In this document: piece by piece, positions 24,420 through 36,305 of the stretch
Layout of the letters: each line of letters opens with the position of its first letter
Position numbering within the stretch: position 1 is the stretch's first letter
DNA from: Primula veris
Taxonomy: Eukaryota; Streptophyta; Magnoliopsida; Ericales; Primulaceae
Length of the DNA: 64,000 nt
Direction of reading: 5' to 3'
Assembly: GCA_963682055.1 (NCBI GenBank)
Contig: OY821751.1
Coordinates: 4,526,001-4,590,000 of the forward strand
Position numbers and translations under genes: made by a program
Notes under the pieces: generated by a model
What the model saw: the letters and a program-made list of their open reading frames with translations, nothing else
Databases searched by the model: none
What the model was told of the DNA's origin: nothing

Positions 24420-26206
24420 ATGAGTAGTAGTGGGGCGTGCTATAGTTCATTGTGGACTAGAGAGCAGGATAAGGCATTTGAAATCGGCTTAGCTATCATT
24501 TCTGAGAATGATAATGATCGTTGGCGAAAAATTGCAGAAATGGTGCCTGGAAAGACGATTGAAGAAATTAAGTATCACTACCAGATACTAGTCGAAGATA
24601 TAAATGCAATTGAGTCGGATCTTGTTCCGCTGCCTTGCTATGATGGTTACTTCAAAAATGATAATTTAAGTCGTGGAAATGATTTTGGTGTTGAAGGGGA
24701 GAAATTTGGGAAATCGCAAAGCAGTTCATCATCTAGGAGAAAGTCGTCAAAATCGGAACGTGACCGTCGTAAGGGGATTGCATGGAGTGAGGATGAACAC
24801 AGGTACTTCTTATCTTATTTATTGCTGATTTTGGGAAATTGAACTGAATAAAGCTAAAAATCTATCACTAATGGTTGTACTTTTTGGAGCAATCTTTTTT
24901 CTGTGATTTTTACCAGATTTTTACTCTCTTACTGTTTTTGTTTATTGTTCAATATACTCATTTAGTCATTTTTTAGGAGATCTCCAAGAAATAAATACAG
25001 ACAATGTATTCTCACTTGAGATCAATATGGTTTTTTCATTATCTCGTTTGGATCTCTAAACAACTTATCATTCTATATCATATTTAGAAAGGATCTTAGC
25101 TTGATATAGAATATGTTGAAATATCTTTAGTCTAAACATGGTTTAGGATAAATACTTTAGTCCGCGGCAACTGTTAATTAATTGCAGTAGTTTGTTCTTT
25201 GGAAGCTCATCTTTATGTGAAATAATATTTTTGTAAACCCTTATGATGAGTTTTTGTTATGATTTACTGGCTTGTGATATGATTTTTGGAAAACAACTGT
25301 AATTTTGCCCCAAAAATTTGCTATGAGTAGCAGATCAGGCTCATTTGTGTTGTGGATTAAAAGCCTTTTACTGGAACTTGTGGTAATTGTAACAGTTTTA
25401 GTTTTATTTTTATTTTAAAAAAATAACAGTTGTATTTGTTACCCTTCATATTGCTACTTTTTTTATAAGTATGTTTTATCTATTAAAGCTACTTTTAATA
25501 TGTTATATTGTTCTTTAAGTGGCATGCATATGTTTGGCTTCACCTCTTTTCAAGTGGATTGAAAAATGATCTTGAAGTTTTTTTTTGTCTTTCCTCTTAA
25601 TAAGTTCATCTGCAACCCAAAGTGTATCCACATTTTTGTGGGTATTTGGGTTTACCGTACTTCAGGCGCCATGTCGTACTAAATCATTTAAATATCTGTT
25701 ATATTATTGGTATTATATGCGTCAAATAAAAGTTTACGATTTATATCTATATTAGAAAATTTCTCGAGGGATTGGCTAAATATGGGAAAGGTGATTGGAG
25801 GAGCATATCTCGACACTTTGTCATATCACGAACGCCAACACAAGTAGCTAGTCACGCACAAAAGTACTTTATCCGATTAAATTCTTCGACAAGTGAAAAA
25901 AAAAGACCCAGCATACACGACATTAACGGCAAAGGTAAGGCAATCGAGTCGACGCCACCTGTCAAATCCCATGGGAGCAAAGCTTCTGGTAGGAAGAACG
26001 GACCCAGTGCACTTTCGTGTGACGATGATGACATCAACAATTTCGTCCCTCCGACCATTGTCCAATCATCGATGGATTTCATCCCAAACATTGTGAATTC
26101 AATGGATGTGGATTCTTTGCAAAAGGAGAGTAGTTATGATGATGACATGTCACTATCTCCTGATTCGTTGTTTGCTGGTTTACCTGAACTGACAAAGCTT
26201 CATTGA
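24420..26206 (+). CDS. DIVARICATA/SRM1-type MYB transcription factor (2 exons)
   Basis: Exons 24420-24802 and 25756-26206 give 277 residues; the intron splits an arginine codon (AG, then A). The first MYB-like (SANT) repeat, about 10-60, starts [11 protein letters not shown] and ends [12 protein letters not shown] basic, serine-rich linker with [14 protein letters not shown] follows. The second repeat, about 118-170 ([20 protein letters not shown]), carries the third tryptophan replaced as in this class, and SHAQKYF at 160-166. Such R-R type proteins bind I-box/TATCC-like DNA and act in the nucleus in development and stress or sugar responses. The acidic tail may activate transcription. The target and exact orthologue (DIV, SRM1, MYBS) cannot be settled here. 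An intron at this codon is typical for the family. Confidence 0.94.
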
Positions 26207-27485
26207 CCCTTTCCATGAAAACAGTAAGTCCAGAGTACATGTATTTTAATTTTATCTTCATCAAATTATGATCCATCCAAGCTTTATGTTATCTGAATAT
26301 TTTGCTCAAGTGTATATATTGTGACCCCATTGCAGAAGATTGCCATCATTTGCAAGTTGTAGTTGGTTATAAGAAAGTAAGAATCTTTAAAATGCACAAC
26401 TATAATTTATAGACAACTATCATCTTGAGCTTCACTACTTTACTTGGCCACGACAGTATCTAACCGAGCCAATATGTATCCTATTAGAACTTTAGAAGTA
26501 TACTATATACTAAGGATATCTACTTAGGCTAAACTGGAGCAGTAGTAAATCTACTTATGCTAAAGTTGAGTATAGTAACTAGTATATATGTTAATGGTCG
26601 CTGCGTTCTTACAATTAACGAACAGCCTTTGAAAGTACCACCGTAGCAAAAGAAGACAAATGGACTTCAACAAAGTGTTGGATGGCCAAATCGTAAGCAC
26701 TCTCTTATTAGATTGGTGGCATTTTTACTGTTTCTCTGTTGAAGAACTATGCATTAGTATATTGATGTGCTCTGTATATATCTGTATAGCTAGCTTTTGG
26801 GATGTGTTCATCGAAATCACGTTACATGGAATTTAGATGCTCGTTTTTTATATATATGATGTTAACACTTGAACAACTTCTATCTGTACATGGTCTGGTA
26901 ATCTATAACTTTTAGCCCCAAAGTTACTTTTATATCTTAGTGATATATGATTTTTATGATGGTAATTTACAACTATACTGATTTATTGCTGAATAACGAT
27001 AAAATATGTTAAAATCTTGTAAACTAATTTATGATGAGTGGGGTGGAAAGAACACGTTCCACTGTATTGCTGAATAACGATAAAATATGTTAAAATCTTG
27101 TCTTGCTACTCGAAGCTTCTTTAGTTGCAACTTTTAAACAAACAAGTTGAATATTTTGATGTTGAAGAACAAGGTGGGTACTTCCAGCTTAAAGTTTCTA
27201 GCATTTCCAAAAACACACACAAAAAACAGGAAAGCTCAGCTTTAAAGCTCGTCTATTAAAATATATTCATGTACTCAGAGAAACGACCTCGGATTCTTTC
27301 TAAATTTGAACAGTAAAATACTTCATCTTAAAAAACAGTAAGCTGTAAAGAAACAGTAAGCGAAATTTCTGCGAGTGCCTTAAATTCAAGCTAACAACCT
27401 TTTGCTTAACAACAGAGTTACAACAAAGTTGCAATCTTGCAACAATGACACAAATAAATATAACACTAAGAACAACCAAAACAAC
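26207..27485. other. Spacer between convergent MYB and SR-rich genes
   Basis: The two genes point at each other, so this region should hold both 3' UTRs. The only structure seen is a 37-bp direct repeat (listed separately). No coding frame is supported. Confidence 0.6.
26984..27101 (+). repeat. 37-bp direct repeat, 81-bp period
   Basis: The stretch TATTGCTGAATAACGATAAA followed by ATATGTTAAAATCTTGT occurs at 26984-27020 and, without visible change, at 27065-27101. Perfect identity suggests a recent local duplication or conversion. Confidence 0.85.
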
Positions 27486-30450
27486 TTAAATTGTTGCAGT
27501 TGAAATCGCAGACCTCAAGTGAAGTCCACTTCTCAAACTAGCTTTTCCTTGTCCTATTCCCATCTTATGACAGTCGATCTCTCTTTTCTTTCTATCATCT
27601 CCTTTCGTAGTCGACTTCAAATCTCTTGTACTAAACTTCATAGAAGAATTTGAATCAATCGAATTAGTCTCCCACAACGACGAAGAAATCCAGTGTTGTG
27701 GAATATTGCTCCCTGTAGATTCCTCCCCTTCATCAACTCTATACTTTTGGAAACTCGGCTCCAACAAATCGTTCATGCCAACCACCTCCGTTTCCAAAAG
27801 AGGCGGCTCTTTGTTCTCCGACAACTTTTTCGTGTATTTCTCCATTGTGAGGCCTTCGGTACCTTTGTTTGAGTTCAAGTCTGCGATTTGGTCTAGGATA
27901 GAGCATGTCTTTGAGAGACATTGTGGGAGAGGAATTGAGACCGGGTTTTTGTTGTGGAAACTTTGTATATCTTCAAGCAGTAACACGGTATACGAGGTGG
28001 TGTTTTGAGCGTCGATGTTGAGGTTGTCCAGGTCTTGGGATAGCTTCGATGATCTGGTTCTAGTTAGGGCTTGTGGGCCCGAGGTTACGACATTTGCTTT
28101 GTCGTTATTGCTGGTTTGAGACGGTGCTTTAGCATGTCCTTCGGCATGGGTTGGCTGCTGCTTTGTCTTTGTTCTGCTGTTTTTTGCATTGTCAAGACTC
28201 CATTTCTGCAAAAGAGATTATTAGGGCTTGTTTGGTTGCTGATATTCTGCAAATAAGTTGGATTTGGGGCTTATGAAGAAGTTGGCTTCATTCAATTCAT
28301 TCTAAGATTTCCAGGCCAAAATACCAGAAACGCTTGTTAGGTGTAAAACTGAGCTTAGAATTACCATTTAGAAAGAGCTGAAAAATGCCACTTTTGATTT
28401 TGAGCCTCTGCAAATAAAAACAAGCTCAAAAGTGCCACCAAACAAAGACCTTGTATTACTTATAACTTACTACATAGAAATGTGGCCTCAGAGAAGTTGT
28501 CTACTAAATGAGGTAAGGGATTACTAAAAGGATTGTTTATAAAACAAAATTTGAGAAACAAGACTAGATTAGCACCCTTACAACTTTACAATATAAGGTA
28601 TCATTAAGAGCTGAACAAGGAGTTGTATAGCTAGCTTAGTTGCATTATCTATCGCCGAACTAGAAGAAATGGGATACTAGCATGTTTAGCTGCAACTTTA
28701 AGAAAATAAATTAACTTACTTGATTTAGGGTAAGTTACAAGACCATTTTATTGATCAGATAGAATGCTCCATTTTACGTATTGACACACTTAAACTCAAC
28801 GATTTGGAGAGGTACTCACAAACTTACTAGATCTCAAACACCATAATAGCTTGCTTGGCTGTGGCTTTCAAGCAAATAAGCCGACTTAACAACAGCTATT
28901 AATTATCACAATGTAATGCTAAAAAAATTTACTGGAATCAATTTGTTTAATACTAGCATGTAAAAACTCAAAAATTTAGTACCAAATACCAACATGTAAC
29001 AACAATAACATTTTTCACATTTCAAAATAGTACCTGAGGTTGAGAACTGTTAACAGAAGTATTCTGATCAATCTCACCCAGAGGGTTTCCTTACATTCGG
29101 ACTAAATTCAGAATTTTTTGCATAAATCTCACCACTAACCCTACTACTATTTACCCTAAATTCAGTAATTATCACAATGTACTGCTAAAAACATAACGTA
29201 AATCAATTTGTGTAATACTGGCATATAAAAACTGAAATATTTAGTACCAGTTACCAACAACATTTAACAACAATTACATTTTTCACATTTCAAAATAGTA
29301 CCTGAGGTTGAGAGCTGTTAACGGAAGTATTCTGATCAATCTCACCCAAAGGGTTTCTCCGATAAGGCGATCTTTCAGCCTTCCTCACATTTCGACTAAA
29401 ATCACCACTTTTCCCATGATTCTCACCACTAACCCTACTAATATTATTATTACCCCTAATTACCGGTGACCTCGAACGACCCCTCTTAGCACCTCCCTCC
29501 TTATCCGTAGCGGGCACACTCACCATCTTCCCAGGCCGACTAATCGGATCGCGACACGTCATCATTTCCCCCTCCAATCTTTTCCCTGGTGACCTACTCA
29601 CTCTCCTCGACCCGTCTCTCTCCTTCTCCCCTCTCTCTCTGCCAGGTGTCCTCCTCCTATTGGGCGACTGCCTTCGGCTCTCCCTCGTCGTCGCCATGTC
29701 AGCGTTCTCGGAGGAGCATCGGCTGAGCCGCCCACATTGGATTAAAATTGCGTCCACCTTATCGCCATTCGTAATCAAATTACTATCTTCTGCACCAATA
29801 TTATTATTAGTAACTAAAGAAACAGTCTTTTTTTCTGTTTCGGGGATATTTTGGGCCGATTTTCGATCCGTTTCGTTGCTTTTTCTATGCTTTATAAAGG
29901 GTTTCTCTTTGTTTTCTGTTTTCTCATCTGGGTTTTTGTCAATTCGGGCATTAGTGTTTGTGATCAAATTACTATCTTCGACACGATTAGTAACTAAAGA
30001 AATGTGCTTTTTATCTAATTGGCGATCGGTTTCATTGCTTATTCTATGCTTGATAAAGGGTTTCTCTCCGTTTTCGGTTTTCTCATCTGGGTTTTTGTCG
30101 ATTTGGGAATTAGGGTTAGGGTTCACTTTGCTCGGTTTCGAATCTTTTTCGTCGATTGGAAAATGGGTTTTGTTTCCCTTCCTGTGTTTTAAAATGGGTT
30201 TCTCTTCGATTTCGGTTGTCTCTTCAGGAATTTTGCTACTTTTTGGATTAGGGTTCGGGTTTTTCTGAACCGGTTTTTCGTCGAATGTACGATCAATTTC
30301 TTTGCTTTTTCTACGTTTCATAATGGGTTTCTCTTCAAATACTGTTTTCTTTTCTGGGTTTTTGTCAATTTTGGGTTTAAGCTTTTTATTTTTCTGAATT
30401 GGTGAATCAGAAATGGTACTAGGGCTTTTTTTACTACAACAAATCCCCAT
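27486..30450 (-). CDS. SR-rich, probably lipid-anchored protein, At1g65710-like (2 exons)
   Basis: On the - strand, exon 1 is 30450-29302 and exon 2 is 28205-27486, joined CAG to AAA in phase 0, giving 622 residues. It resembles the plant family annotated as serine/arginine repetitive matrix-like (At1g65710). Shared blocks are VDAILIQCGRLSRCSS in the middle and SYTVLLLEDIQSFHNKN plus KTCSILDQIADLNSN in the second exon. The start MGICCSKK has Gly2 for N-myristoylation and Cys4/Cys5 for palmitoylation, so membrane attachment is likely (inference). Residues 20-220 contain four degenerate repeats around EKPFIKHRKSNETDR. The centre is rich in RS/SP dipeptides. Biochemical function is unknown. The intron (28206-29301) contains a partial copy of the end of exon 1. 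Confidence 0.87.
28901..29462 (-). repeat. Tandem partial duplication across exon 1/intron 1 of the SR-rich gene
   Basis: Copy B (about 29167-29462) spans the end of exon 1 and the start of intron 1. Copy A (28901-29160) is a diverged duplicate lying in the intron 266-293 bases away. Both contain the donor context CTCAACCTCAG followed by GTACTATTTTG (near 29031 and 29299 on the + strand). Copy A lacks the ~20 bases matching the exon's RSPYRR codons and has other changes. Confidence 0.85.
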
Positions 30451-32951
30451 TTTTTTGGATGAAAATTAAATTAAAAAAAAATATGAAAAGCTAGAGAGAT
30501 ATGAAGATTGGGTATAATAAAAATAAGTGAAAATTTAATAGCTCAGGTGTGGTTTTAAAAGTGGTAGTAGCTTTGAGAGAGGGAATATTTAAATTTGACC
30601 AAACAAAGAACATAGCCGTTAGGCTGTTTTTTTTTTTTAAATATTTTTTTATGAATAAAACTAAATCTGTATCTAATAAAAATTGTTGCTGTCACGGGTA
30701 CAGTGAGTTAGATTTTTTTTATGCTTTTGTGTCTGAGTTTATTGTTTTAACTTTTGGTTTTGTAGAAGTTCAAATTTTTGTCTTAACGGTCTTCCTATGG
30801 GTCAAATGGAGTAGTAACACGGTAGACGGGGTCTACGATAAATGTGGGTGTGGCGTGACAACCACTAACACATATGAGAATATAAAAATAACTAGTATAA
30901 ATTTAATTTAAAATTCAAATTAAATTATTCTATTATTTGTCACACACGTAAAAAGTGTAGAATAAGTTTATAGGATCAGATGACAATGATAGAGTAAACC
31001 CCAATTTGTTCATCCAAAAAAAATAAAATATTGCAAATTCTATAATAAGATAGGGTAAAAAATTTCACATCATCCATTATTTATATCTAATTCATTTACA
31101 CTAAACTTCACAATAAAAAGTATATTCTATAGAATATGATCTTTTTAATTTTTAATGAAATAGTATTAATCAACAATTCCTATTATATGTTTTAAATATT
31201 TAATAGTAATGGTAGATAAATAATGTTTTTTAAAGATATTTGTTTGTATAGAAATTTTAGTACAGATTTCAAGAATAAAATTGTGTCCAAAGATTTGAAT
31301 AGCGTAAGCCATATTTACGAGAATATTTTTGCAGTGAACGGTTAAGAATTGTGCAAAAAAGAGCTCAAAGACATGACCCCGCAATGGTTTCAAAACGGAG
31401 GAGCTCAGAGATTCTAGGACGGAGGTTTTGGATAAGTAGAAGGAGGACCGCAAAAATCGTTGGAGTGTTTATAATCCTACAAAAATGATTTTCAGAAACA
31501 GTAGATTGTCACATTATATTGTATTGTCTTTTTAAATTTTATTTGTAATACTCCTTTAATCTGTGTTTTTTTTCCCAATGTCATTGCCTATCAAGTATTC
31601 TCTTTGTGATTATAGTATTATGAAATTTTGATATTGTATTTTTTTTAAATACATTTATTTTTGATTTACATTAACAAATAAAATATAGTGCGGATGAATC
31701 TGGTGTACTAAAATGCAACATTGATCATTTTCAATAAAATAGTGTTAAAATTGCTTCATTTCAGTACTACATTACATCGTGTCAGTGGCGGAGCCAGATT
31801 TTTTAGTCAAGAGGAGTCACATTTTATATACAAAACCGATAAATGTGAATGAAAAATTCTTATCTAACACAGAATTCTGTGGCGTCATGCTTAACATATC
31901 AAAACTGTTTTTTTATTGAGAAATGAGACTAACACCATTTTCAATTCTCATTTTTTTACGAAATCCAGAGGCTATTAACATTTATTTTTTTAGGGAAAGG
32001 CGTCATGTTTTAAGCTCTACCTCCCTCCTGAACTACTAATTTTTCTGACAGATTGAATAATATGGTGTATTCGTCTTATAATATTCAGAACAATGTGTTT
32101 AACCAAAAATGTGCTACTTGGTCACATTGTGTCTGAATAATCGTTGTCTGAACTTGCCCATTAAGAGTATCTCACAGGTTTGCCACGAAATCACTATAAC
32201 ATCATGTTTGGTGCATGCAATTTCGTACCGAAAGTTACACCGATCAGGGGCAGAGCTACACGGTCTTTAGAGGGGTCACATGAACCCCTCACCTTTGAGG
32301 GTTGAAAATACTTTTATGTCATTGGTATCTAAAAATGTACTAAAAATTGAATTGAAGGCTAATGTTTTTTTTAGAGGGGATAAGAAATGAAAAGAACTAA
32401 ACTAATGTTGTTTTTGATAGTACTAGTCAATGGAAAACTGTGTATACACTTTCCTTTCTTAAAATAAAACTTGATTAATATATGCAATTTGGTCTCTATA
32501 GTATAATTTGGAAATCAGTATATAAAATGTTAATGCTACGATTCGAAATATGTTATGTTTTAAAAATAAATAAATCTACACAGTATCTCAGGTACTGAAA
32601 GAAAAGGATATTGAATTGCCCAAGGAGACATAATGCTTTCGTGCAACATCATAGTCACCACACTCGACTTTATAAGTGCATTTCATGCTTGTGATGTGCC
32701 AATCCCGTAACATATATCTAACCATCGAATAATGAATAAAAGTACTTATTCGCCGTTTTAAGTGTCTCGGTGATCATAGACCACTATATGTTTCATCGTT
32801 GTTTTTAGTTTAAGAGATAAAATGAACAAAAAAGGACAAAGTTAAGTAAGTTGCATTTCCAGTTTATTTCATGGTTCGAAACATCTACATTCAAGAATAC
32901 AACCAAAGAACGGTAAAGTCAACATGATGCAAGAATTTACGTGACAAGCCC

Positions 32952-33104
32952 ATTGGCTAGTTCAAGGGTTCTTGTAGGATTTCGCAATGATCAATAGAAA
33001 CTCAACTATGAAAGAATTGTGCTAAGGATTGGACTAGTTGAAGGGTTCTTGTAGGATTTCGCAATGATCAATAGAAACTCAACTATGAAAGAATTGTGCT
33101 AAGG
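32952..33104 (+). repeat. 77-bp tandem duplication
   Basis: Two head-to-tail copies (32952-33027 and 33029-33104) share AGGGTTCTTGTAGGATTTCG and CAATGATCAATAGAAACTCA with only a few differences near their left ends. Confidence 0.9.
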
Positions 33105-34330
33105 AGCAAGGTTCCATTTAAAAAAGCTTTATCATGAAGTTTAAAACTCCACACCATTGAATCATATTCAGCCAAATGATGGACCAATGTGAATTATTCA
33201 CATGTAACTTGAAATAGGACGATCAATGGACCAAATCCGAACGATGAACCACCAACGAGAAGATAAATATTATGTGTGGAAATTTGTCTATGTGTTCAAG
33301 TGTTTAAGTATATAAGTGTATATGAATATATGCAGAGGGAGAGATAGTAATTTTTTTGGGTTCTCTACTTAATGGTTTATGCTATCTATTTATAGGATCG
33401 TAGGATCATTATGGTTATTTTCGTCTGTCACTCACCCCACGACCTAAGAGATGGATATAACCACCACTCTACCCACGATCCAGGCTATGGGTGATTGTGT
33501 GTTAGGTGATGACTAGACTCTAACATATGGGGTTATGACTTGTCAACGGGCCAGACTCTTGCCCTGGTCTGGACCGCCTCTGAAATTTGGGCAATAAATA
33601 TATGAGACAAGCCCATTTGTTAGTATATTCATCACTTTAGTACTCGAATTCACACAACAATTTATAGTTTCATGTCGTGTTCCATTTCGCAGTTGTTTTT
33701 CTTAACCAGATGCCATTTCAGATATTAATCATCTTGATAATAAAAGTAATCATATATAAATAAGCACTCTGGTCCTTTTCTATTAGCGTACTATTTTTCA
33801 AAGTTAATTAAACACCCTAACCTCTTCTACAAGTGCAGACCAAATGTGACACAGTACTACTACAATATACACAATATGCAAAGTCTTCATCTTTTTAGCA
33901 GATTATGTGAAACATAGGCAAGGATCGCATGTAACTATAATTTAAGTCATTAGGAATTTAAGTGCATATAACTAACGCACTTCGTTGTCCTCGTTATATC
34001 GGTCACCACAATATACACAATATATATGCGACAAAAAGGGTAACTTAATATTGAGTGAGTGGCTTATGCAGTTGATTATTCTCGATCCATAGTCGTTTTC
34101 AAATTTACTAAACATAATCAATCCTTGGTTAATTCTCCCTTCTCTTGGGCATTTGAATTATATGTCTTATATCAACCAAATATTTAATAAAAAATTTTAG
34201 AAAGCTTATTCTGCAAGATTACATTTGGAAATCAAATTGCCTTATATTGATCATGGTTCATACTTCATGGACCATTTTAACTTGACTTGGAAAGATATAT
34301 GTCTGTAGCGTTTGTCATATTAGATGTTTC

Positions 34331-34490
34331 CACTACAAAAAAACTGCAGATAGCGATAATTTGTCTCATTCTATACGGTTTGTTGTTAAAATTTAGCAAC
34401 AGTATATCAACATAAACTGTTGCTAAGTATTAATAATTGTTGCTATATTGTTGCTGAATTTTCAACAAGAAGACGTATAGTAACACACCG
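34331..34490 (+). mobile_element. Candidate CACTA-ended MITE with TTGCTAA palindromes
   Basis: It begins CACTACAAAAAAACTGCAG and continues with inverted words (TTTAGCAACAG / CTGTTGCTAA). A related sequence lies at about 47115-47300. The right boundary was not fixed. Confidence 0.5.
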
Positions 34491-35683
34491 GCCGTTGTGC
34501 TGATCAGACTTCATTACAATGTACTGATCAGGGATATGGTTTTTGACATATTTGTTTTTAAGCTCAAGGGCATGTATTACAGCATATAAAAGGGACTCTA
34601 AAAGTTAAGAATCTAAATAGAGCAGAACTTTTCCTACAGAATAAATTCGGAATCGGGAGAAAATATTCTTATAAGCAGTTTATTTCTAATTAGAAATTGA
34701 TATATAAATTTTTTTTTTACTTAAATAGATATTTCGCATAATAAAAGGTATATATATACCTAATTTAACTAATTAACACAAATATTCAAGAGACAAATAC
34801 ATGTATCTATTTAACAAGTGAAATACATAAATCCAAAAAAGTTGGAAAGTCACGAAATTAGCATATTCATAAATTTAAGAAAATTTAACTAAGTACATGT
34901 GTATTTGAAAAATTAAGTACATATATTTAGAAAGTTGGAAAGTCATGTAAAAGTTTATCTAAATTTATTTTTTTACATGTATAAATACTATGTATAATAT
35001 AGCATCGATTTTCATTCACTTTTTCTATCTAAAACAAATTTATACAATAACACTCAAAGTTGAATGCCATATATATAATTTTACACATTTATATAATTTA
35101 TTTCTATATGAAGGAAAATTTGTTAAGTCGGGACCATAAAAAATCATAAAATATTACAAATATGGAGGTTATTCTTATTTTGAACTGGGACGAATTGGGA
35201 CCGAGTATTTTTATTATTATATAAAGTTTATTTGTATATAAAGTATTATTATAGAGAGGTTGTATGTAGCAATTTTATTGGGAGAGGAAGAAACAAAATT
35301 AAAGAATCACAGATTCCTACAACTACAAAATGTTTATTAAAAAAAAGAATGAAAAGGGCTCCTAGCTTACTTGTATACCATGTAAAATTCATCTTGATTA
35401 CCATCATTTATAATCTACTACTACAATATGAATTAACTGGATACAAAAACATTTTTTGTTCTCATACATTATTCAAAAAGAAACATAATCTTTTTTTTCT
35501 TCTCAATAAAAATAGTATCATAATATCATCATAAGTTATAACAGACGCAATCCATGCATGGAACCATTTAAATTATTGTGAACCAATTAGGTTGTATAAA
35601 ATGACAATCGATAACAGAATGTGGTCAAGCTATAAGTCCAAACATGAAAATACTTATATAAAGTTGATACACGCATTGTATGC

Positions 35684-35915
35684 ACTCCCTCCCGTACCAA
35701 AATATTTGGAATGTATGTATATACGTACAAATTTGATCAACAAATAATTTATATTTAAGTTGTCGAAATCAAATTTTTTAAAAATTAACTACATAGTTCA
35801 AATGTTAAATTATATAAACAAGACTTAAAAATTTAAATTTAAATAATTTAAGCATGAAATCTTTAACGATAAAATTAGCACGTAAATACATAGAGTCTCA
35901 ATATTTTGGGACCAA
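35684..35915. mobile_element. Stowaway-like MITE (~232 bp)
   Basis: The left end ACTCCCTCCCGTACCAAAAT pairs with the right end ATTTTGGGACCAAGT next to a TA. The core shares TTCAAATGTTAAATTATAT and TTGTCGAAATC with the elements at 14257 and 44874. Confidence 0.72.
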
Positions 35916-36305
35916 GTATTAAAAAACAAAAATCTTAACTTTTATAAACGGCCCATGTGCATTGATGGGTCCATCAAAACATCTAAAACGGACTTCACAA
36001 AGGCTTGCTTTTGCAATTTATACTTAATGCCTAATACACCCTTGCAACTATCAATAACAAAGTTGCATTATTGCTCTTTCCAGAAGCTAATTATTCTTTA
36101 CTTTTGGGACCTTAAACAAAGTTCATTTTACCCTTTAATAGACACCTTTGGTGACATATAATAATATGATTTAGGGGAATAGGATCCCATTAAAAGAAGG
36201 GATGAAATTAATTATACTATTTAAGTACAACAAGTTACACTTTGCTTATTGCACTCCTATATGTGTCTCGGGGTTCAAACGATTCAGTAGAGTTCATACA
36301 CTATA

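Larger units (their letters stand above)
30451..36305. other. Spacer between SR-rich gene and PLATZ gene
   Basis: It holds the promoter of the SR-rich gene at its left and the PLATZ 3' flank at its right. Recognisable repeats are two fragments with GGCGGAGCCAG / GGGGCAGAGCTA words (near 31787 and 32245), often seen at the ends of dispersed plant repeats; a 77-bp tandem duplication; a CACTACAAAAAAA-ended MITE near 34331; and a Stowaway-like MITE at 35684. No open frame in the region shows protein-family motifs. Confidence 0.55.

Noticed and set aside
25772..26206. Separate MYB gene starting at 25772
   Set aside because: There is no ATG there; the segment is exon 2 of the gene beginning at 24420, joined through a consensus intron.
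29660..30268. 202-codon + strand open frame
   Set aside because: It lies antisense to exon 1 of the SR-rich gene; the - strand frame has family motifs and splice sites, the + strand one has none.
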